DNA of 49,450 bases from an uncultured Chlorobiaceae bacterium (GTDB taxonomy: Bacteria > Bacteroidota > Chlorobiia > Chlorobiales > Chlorobiaceae), in the NCBI GenBank assembly GCA_903851385.1, contig CAINOC010000017.1, forward strand, positions 1-49,450. Reading direction: 5' to 3'. The notes beneath the pieces were generated by a model, which saw only the letters and a list, made by a program, of their open reading frames with translations, searched no databases and was not told the origin of the DNA. Shown in pieces: positions 45,006-49,450 of the stretch. The stretch's first letter is position 1; every line of letters begins with the position of its first letter. A program made the position numbers and the translations under genes.

Positions 45006-46268
45006 ATGGATATTGAGAGCTGTTATTTTTCTTCACTTTTTCATGGAGGCGCAAAGCGCTGTTCTTTTTTTTCTCTGCTTCTTTTTCTCTTCTCTCTTTT
45101 TTTTGCATCTCCAGTTTCAGCTGAGCCGTTACTCTGCGGTATAGACCGCCTTGATGCGACTGGATTCATTGAGCTATCGGGTTTGAAAGTCGGTCTCATT
45201 ACCAATGTTGCGGGCGTCAGCCGCAAGGCGGAACCGGATTATGCCGTCATGCTCCGAAGCGGAGTAAGGCTAAAGTTTATCATGGCACCAGAGCACGGAT
45301 TTTCAGCTGATATTGAAGCTGGTAAAAGTATTGGGGGTTCAGTTGTTCACGATACCCTTCCTGTCTTTTCGCTCTATGGGACATCAAAAAAACCGGATAT
45401 CCGGCAGCTGAAAAGTATTGATATTCTGCTTTTCGACCTTCAGGACATTGGTGCACGCTGTTATACCTATATCTCGACCATGAACAGTGCCATGCAGGCC
45501 TGTGAGGAGGCTGGCATACCCTTTATGGTTCTTGATCGCCCCAATCCGGTTATTCCACTTTCTCCCTCAGGGTTTATGCTTGCGCCGGGATATGAGTCGT
45601 TTGTAGGGGCTGTCGATATTCCCTTTATTCATTCCATGACAGTTGGTGAGATTGCCTCACTGCTGAAAGAACGCAAGTATAAACGACTTGATCTGAGAGT
45701 GATATCGATGTCGGGGTATAATCGGCGCTTGTTTGCCGATGAGTATCCGGGCTTCAGGTTTATCTCTCCTTCACCGAATATCAGAAGTGTTGAGACGGCA
45801 ATAGTCTATCCTGCGACAGTATTTCTTGAAGCGACAACCGTAAGCGAAGGGCGTGGGACAGATGCTCCCTTCGAGCAGCTTGGTGCTCCGTTCATCAATG
45901 GTCGTGAACTTGCAGCTCTTCTCAGTCAGTATAAAGTACCCGGAGTTTTGTTTAATGCTGTTGTGTTTCAGCCAGCGTCGAGCAAGTTCAAGGGTGAACG
46001 CTGCGAGGGAGTGAAGCTTTCAATTACAGATAGAAAAAAATTCATCCCTTTCAAAACCGGAGCAGCGATTCTTCTTGCACTGCAGCATCTCTATCCAGAG
46101 AAAACAGCTCTTCAGAAAGAAAATATTTTCTTCGACAGGCTTGCAGGTACTCCGCTGTTCCGGGAGATGATCTGCAAACAAGTGCCACTTGACGATATTA
46201 TGGAGGAGAGCCGGAGGCAGATAGAGCAGTTCAGCCGGACTGCTCCTGTAAAGCTGCTCTACCAGTGA
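45006..46268 (+). CDS. Exported DUF1343/NamZ-like exo-N-acetylmuramidase family protein
   Basis: 420 residues from the ATG at 45006; an upstream TTG at 44934 is less likely. An N-terminal segment SFFSLLLFLFSLFFASPVSA looks like a cleavable signal peptide, so the mature protein is periplasmic. The DUF1343 domain follows: GLKVGLITNVAGVSRKAEPD, PEHGFSADIEAGKSIG, SLYGTSKKPD, LFDLQDIGARCYTYISTM and LDRPNP. The family includes NamZ, which removes non-reducing N-acetylmuramic acid from muropeptides during wall recycling. The role here is inferred from the family. Confidence 0.88.
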   Translation: MDIESCYFSSLFHGGAKRCSFFSLLLFLFSLFFASPVSAEPLLCGIDRLDATGFIELSGLKVGLITNVAGVSRKAEPDYAVMLRSGVRLKFIMAPEHGFSADIEAGKSIGGSVVHDTLPVFSLYGTSKKPDIRQLKSIDILLFDLQDIGARCYTYISTMNSAMQACEEAGIPFMVLDRPNPVIPLSPSGFMLAPGYESFVGAVDIPFIHSMTVGEIASLLKERKYKRLDLRVISMSGYNRRLFADEYPGFRFISPSPNIRSVETAIVYPATVFLEATTVSEGRGTDAPFEQLGAPFINGRELAALLSQYKVPGVLFNAVVFQPASSKFKGERCEGVKLSITDRKKFIPFKTGAAILLALQHLYPEKTALQKENIFFDRLAGTPLFREMICKQVPLDDIMEESRRQIEQFSRTAPVKLLYQ

Positions 46269-46277
46269 ATCACCCCT

Positions 46278-47504
46278 TTACCGGGCAATGTTTGTCATAC
46301 CTGGCAGGCCGTTTTTTGAAAGCAGTACCTGCCAAAGCTGAATTGAACGGGATCGAAAAGCACCGGAGAAGCTCAGGAGATAGTACCGCCACATGCGGTG
46401 AAACCGTTCTGAATAGCTGGATTGAAGAACCGGCCACTGTTTTTCGAAGTTCTCATGCCACGCTTTGAGTGTCAGAGAGTAGTCATAGGTGAAGACGTGC
46501 CAGTCTTCCAGCATTAGCAGCCCCTCGTAGTTTTTAGTGATCTGGCTTGCAGATGGAAGCATCGAATTTGGAAAGATGTATTTGCTGCTCCATGGATCGC
46601 CAATGGTACAGGGAGTGTTACAGCCTATGGTGTGCAGCAGGGTTAAGCCGTCCTGCTTCAGACACCGGCTGGTCAGGTCGAAATAGCTGCGATAATTTTT
46701 ATAACCGACATGTTCGAACATGCCGATCGAATATATTCTGTCAAAGGAACCCTGCTGCTTGCGGTAATCAGCCAGTTCAATGGTAACCGGGAGCCCGGCA
46801 CATTGTTTCCTTGCAATTTTAGCCTGTTCGGTTGAAATTGTTATTCCAGTGACTGAAACGTTATACTGTTCTGCTGCGAACCGGGCAGCTCCACCCCACC
46901 CGCAGCCGATATCAAGCAGTCGCATTCCGGGTTGAAGCTGCAGTTTGTCGAAAATCAGCCGAAGCTTCTTTTCCTGGGCCTCATCAAGAGTGTCAGCCTC
47001 TTTCCAGTATCCGCAACTGTAAATCATTCGAGGATCGAGCATGGCCTTAAAAAGATCATTGCCGGTATTGTAATGTGTTTCACCGACGGTGTATGCTCTG
47101 GAGGGTCGCTGCAGGTTATATGTTTTGCCGATCCATTTACCTATAAACATTATCGGCGCTAATATTTTTTCATCAGCTTTTGAACTGACCAGCCGAAAAA
47201 CAAACTCTTCAAGGTCATCACAATCCCATAAGCCGTCCATGTAGGATTCACCAAGACCAAGATTTCCTTCAGTGATGGCGCGACGAAAAACAATTGGCTT
47301 GTGGATGTGGATGTCCCATGGGCGGTGACCTCCGATTTTGATATCTGCAGCATCGAAGATTCGCTCAAGCTGTTTTTTGCAGAAGTTGTCAATAACTTCC
47401 CGTGATTGGGGTGTCGGAGGGGGATAGTTATCGCGTAACTGTGATGCCCTGACCGTTTCAGGCGCGTTGATTGCTTTTTCCGTTTGAGTATAAATTTGTG
47501 TCAT
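46278..47504 (-). CDS. cfa: Cyclopropane-fatty-acyl-phospholipid synthase family methyltransferase
   Basis: 408 residues. The AdoMet motif LDIGCGWGGAARFAAEQY lies near residue 197. Further features are GETHYNTGNDLFKAMLDPRM, YSCGYWKEADTLDEAQEKKL, FEHVGYKNY and IFPNSMLPS, all typical of Cfa. The family transfers a methylene group to double bonds of membrane lipid acyl chains; some relatives methylate other lipids. It is convergent with the NamZ-like gene, 9 bases between stops. Confidence is high for the family and moderate for exact product. Confidence 0.9.
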   Translation of the reverse strand: MTQIYTQTEKAINAPETVRASQLRDNYPPPTPQSREVIDNFCKKQLERIFDAADIKIGGHRPWDIHIHKPIVFRRAITEGNLGLGESYMDGLWDCDDLEEFVFRLVSSKADEKILAPIMFIGKWIGKTYNLQRPSRAYTVGETHYNTGNDLFKAMLDPRMIYSCGYWKEADTLDEAQEKKLRLIFDKLQLQPGMRLLDIGCGWGGAARFAAEQYNVSVTGITISTEQAKIARKQCAGLPVTIELADYRKQQGSFDRIYSIGMFEHVGYKNYRSYFDLTSRCLKQDGLTLLHTIGCNTPCTIGDPWSSKYIFPNSMLPSASQITKNYEGLLMLEDWHVFTYDYSLTLKAWHENFEKQWPVLQSSYSERFHRMWRYYLLSFSGAFRSRSIQLWQVLLSKNGLPGMTNIAR

Positions 47505-47664
47505 GAGCGGACAAATTTATATTATTTGGCCTCCCGATGGTGCAAATTCAGGGGTTTTCTGCTCCAAGGGTGGAGTAGTCTACCCTTTGTTATAAAATAC
47601 GTAAAAAGATTGTAGTAGTCAAGCTTTATTCAGCTTGTCAATGATGAAGGAAAGAGGGGGAGGG

Positions 47665-48216
47665 TTACAGGTTAGCTTTTTTCGGGCGCCCTCTTTTTTT
47701 TGATCCAGACTCTTTCTCTGCAGGTGGTTCAGAGAGTTCCGGCTGTTCGGTTATGTCATCAGCTTCCAGCATCTGTTCGTCAAGATCTTCTTCAAGATGG
47801 GCTTCATTGAGTTCCGGTATGGCAATAAGATCAAGGTCATCGCTCAGTTCATCAATGGCATCATAGGCAGGTGCCTGAGCTTTTCCTCTCGAACCCCGCT
47901 TGCTTTTCATTGCCGGTTCAATGAGTGTTATCACCTCATTAATCGATGAAAAAATGTAGAGCTGTTTGTCCAGATTCGTCAGTTTCAGCAGATCCTTGAT
48001 CTGTTTGCAAAGAGAGACAAAAATCGCCAGCCCGCTTGATTGATTGGATAGCTGATGAGCGAGCAGCATTGAACTGATGCCGCACGAATCAATGGCTTTA
48101 ACTTGAGAAAAATCAATGATCAGGTTTTTGCTTTGGTCCCTATTGACTATTTCGTCAATAGCCACCTTGAACGAGTCGCCATGACGAAAATCAAACACTT
48201 GTTCCTCGATTTTCAT
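47665..48216 (-). CDS. STAS-domain protein with acidic linker and AT-hook-like tail
   Basis: 183 residues from the ATG at 48216; an in-frame upstream start at 48255 is possible. Residues 1-100 form a STAS domain with LIIDFSQVKAIDSCGISSML, where S44 of DSCG is the position phosphorylated in anti-anti-sigma factors. A basic patch (KSKRGSRGK) is followed by a strongly acidic stretch (about 120-170). The end is SKKRGRPKKANL, a match to the AT-hook core RGRP. No kinase or sigma gene is adjacent. An anti-sigma antagonist role is known for the family; DNA contact by the tail is inference. Confidence 0.8.
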   Translation of the reverse strand: MKIEEQVFDFRHGDSFKVAIDEIVNRDQSKNLIIDFSQVKAIDSCGISSMLLAHQLSNQSSGLAIFVSLCKQIKDLLKLTNLDKQLYIFSSINEVITLIEPAMKSKRGSRGKAQAPAYDAIDELSDDLDLIAIPELNEAHLEEDLDEQMLEADDITEQPELSEPPAEKESGSKKRGRPKKANL

Positions 48217-48736
48217 GATGGTTAACTCTTTGCGGCTCGATACGGAGTAATTCATAAACCTTATACTTTAATAACTGTAAAAAATTGCTATACAAGTATT
48301 TAAAGGCACTGCGCTGTTGGCAGGGGAGAGGATGATCAACAAGACATTTTATCTTATGCTGAAGCCTTCACTCCATAAGGTAAAAAAAAAGCCCACAGTT
48401 AATATTTATTTTCCGCAGTAAATATTCTGTTTTCGCCCTCACGCAAAAAACTATCCGTCATACCTGACAGCTGAAAATATCCAAAACCATTTAGTTAGCT
48501 TATAATTACGTATACTTTACTTTTGTGTTGGGTGGCGACTCGTTTAAAAGGCATGATAGCTTCAACTGTTCTTGCCGCTGAATGTGAGGGAATAAAAAGA
48601 GGAAAGCGGTTGGGTACAAAAAAGAAGCGCTAATGGATTTGCCGTTCTTTGCGGTAATAATACGCTTTCCTGGTGCAGATGGAACGAATGCTTTTCGTAT
48701 TATAAGAAGCTTCATCAACCAAACTGGGTGGCTGTT
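48217..48736. other. Intergenic region, no confident gene
   Basis: About 520 bases. Two tiny overlapping plus-strand frames precede the next gene (one ending at 48633, the next 48633-48740, 35 codons), linked by TAATG. Neither matches anything I know. The minus-strand frame at 48506-48718 has no start signal. Confidence 0.4.
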
Positions 48737-49324
48737 ATGACGATAGATGAGGGAACTATCCCGACGTGGAACTCCATCGGAGTGCTGCCTCCCATACGCC
48801 CACTACAAAAGGGCCATTCGCCTGATCGTTCTCCATATATCGCTAATCTGTTGACATTTGTTGACCGTTTTGCTATTTCTGAGGAACGCATAACGATACT
48901 TCGCGGGTTACTTCAGTTTCGCGGTGAGATGCATCAGGCAGGAATAACTTCAGGTTTTCAATGGATAGATGGAAGTTTTTTGGAAAATGTCGAACTTACG
49001 GAAGGTCGTCCTCCTCGCGATATGGATGTCGTAACTTTTTTTCACCTTCCAGAAGGAGAATCACAAGCTAGTTTAGCTGGCAGATTTGGGGCATTGTTCG
49101 AACAAGAGGCTCTTAAGGACAAGTATTTTGTAGACTCCTATAACGTTGTACTTGGGGATCCAATGGATTCTTTAAAGGTTAAAATTATTTCATATTGGTA
49201 CAGCATGTGGTCTCATCGCCGAGACGGTTTGTGGAAAGGATTTGTTCAAGTTGATATTGATCCTTCGCAGGATATTGATGCGAGCGCAATTCTGGATAGT
49301 GACGGAGGACTGACTTATGAATAA
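48737..49324 (+). CDS. DUF6932-like protein (nucleotidyltransferase-like fold)
   Basis: 195 residues from the ATG at 48737, preceded by GGGTGG. It starts MTIDEGTIPTWNSIGVLPPI, then NLLTFVDRFAISEERITILR. The GFQWIDGSFLENVELTEGRP segment followed by PRDMDVVTFFHLPEG has the GS(x)n-DxD look of nucleotidyltransferase-like folds and resembles DUF6932 proteins. The role of such proteins is not established. A second gene overlaps its 3' end by 8 bases, forming a two-gene unit cut by the window edge. The family assignment is from memory of motifs and should be checked. Confidence 0.65.
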   Translation: MTIDEGTIPTWNSIGVLPPIRPLQKGHSPDRSPYIANLLTFVDRFAISEERITILRGLLQFRGEMHQAGITSGFQWIDGSFLENVELTEGRPPRDMDVVTFFHLPEGESQASLAGRFGALFEQEALKDKYFVDSYNVVLGDPMDSLKVKIISYWYSMWSHRRDGLWKGFVQVDIDPSQDIDASAILDSDGGLTYE

Positions 49325-49450
49325 TGAATACGAAACGATATCCTCTGAGATTAAGGATTTGGAAGCGCTTATTTCTTCCGTTCCTCAAGGAAATGTTATT
49401 GATAAGATGAGTCTTGAGTCTCGGCTCCGGAAGGCGAATAATTTTTTATC
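49317..49450 (+). CDS. Partner of the DUF6932-like gene (partial, runs off the right edge)
   Basis: An ATG at 49317 opens a frame to the end of the window: MNNEYETISSEIKDLEALIS, then SVPQGNVIDKMSLESRLRKA. The N-terminus looks like a helical coiled-coil. The 8-base overlap with the preceding gene implies translational coupling, so the two products probably work together. Family not recognised from 44 residues. Confidence 0.7.
   Translation, partial: MNNEYETISSEIKDLEALISSVPQGNVIDKMSLESRLRKANNFL

Noticed and set aside
48506-48718. 70-codon minus-strand frame between the STAS gene and the DUF6932-like gene
   Set aside because: No start signal, and the product looks like chance translation.

Overview
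The window looks like a chromosomal segment of a green sulfur bacterium (Chlorobiaceae, Chlorobium/Pelodictyon type). This is inferred from gene content: a plant/cyanobacterial-type carotenoid desaturase beside ybaB-recR, a transketolase split into two unlinked subunit genes, and a propionate/methylmalonyl-CoA cluster. No 16S rRNA gene is present, so the placement is not proven. Conserved housekeeping blocks alternate with short accessory islands rich in toxin-antitoxin (TA) remnants.

Layout. (1) 1-4.2 kb, minus strand: a type I restriction-modification operon hsdM-hsdS-hsdR, with hsdR cut by the left edge and an inverted REP pair between hsdS and hsdR. (2) 4.2-7 kb: accessory island with a VapC-type TA pair, gene fragments, a truncated antitoxin, and a REP-associated tyrosine transposase (RAYT) bracketed by its REP hairpins. 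(3) 7-8.3 kb: a slipin/SPFH membrane protein and a universal stress protein. (4) 8.3-17.4 kb, minus strand: a six-gene propionate-to-succinyl-CoA operon (propionate-CoA ligase, methylmalonyl-CoA epimerase, an unusual alpha-beta fused carboxyltransferase, both methylmalonyl-CoA mutase subunits, MeaB GTPase). (5) 17.7-22 kb: rsmA, transketolase C-half, ybaB-recR-crtQ-like. (6) 22-23.5 kb: a broken RelE/ParE-type TA locus, a four-cysteine small protein, and tRNA-Arg(CCG) and tRNA-Pro(CGG) with a terminator. (7) 23.6-27.3 kb: a P-type cation ATPase convergent with a secreted endonuclease/exonuclease/phosphatase-fold protein.

(8) 27.4-31.8 kb, minus strand: the most interesting region. Two near-identical, tandemly duplicated 73-residue peptides with a Cys-Glu-Cys-Cys motif are followed by a radical SAM/SPASM enzyme and a second, B12-binding-type radical SAM enzyme with a CX4CX2C cluster motif. 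This has the architecture of a RiPP (ribosomally made, post-translationally modified peptide) or peptide-derived cofactor cassette. I do not recognise the precursor family. (9) 31.8-35.4 kb: second accessory island with a deleted HigA-like antitoxin, a ParD antitoxin with a nonsense codon, another REP, an HPF-like protein and an intact VapBC pair with a visible operator.

(10) 35.6-47.5 kb: core genes purC, dedA-like, transketolase N-half, rsmD, coaD, aspartate aminotransferase, a PlsC-like acyltransferase, PSP1/RicT-like, metG, initiator tRNA-Met plus terminator, a NamZ-like (DUF1343) exported protein and convergent cfa. (11) 47.6-49.45 kb: a STAS-domain protein with an AT-hook-like tail, then a two-gene unit (DUF6932-like nucleotidyltransferase-fold protein plus a partner) cut by the right edge.

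How the parts fit: the propionate operon should feed propionate carbon to succinyl-CoA, borrowing biotin carboxylase and biotin carrier subunits from elsewhere. The two transketolase halves should assemble into one enzyme of the pentose phosphate interconversions. The REP hairpins and the RAYT form one dispersed system whose copies lie in or beside accessory genes.
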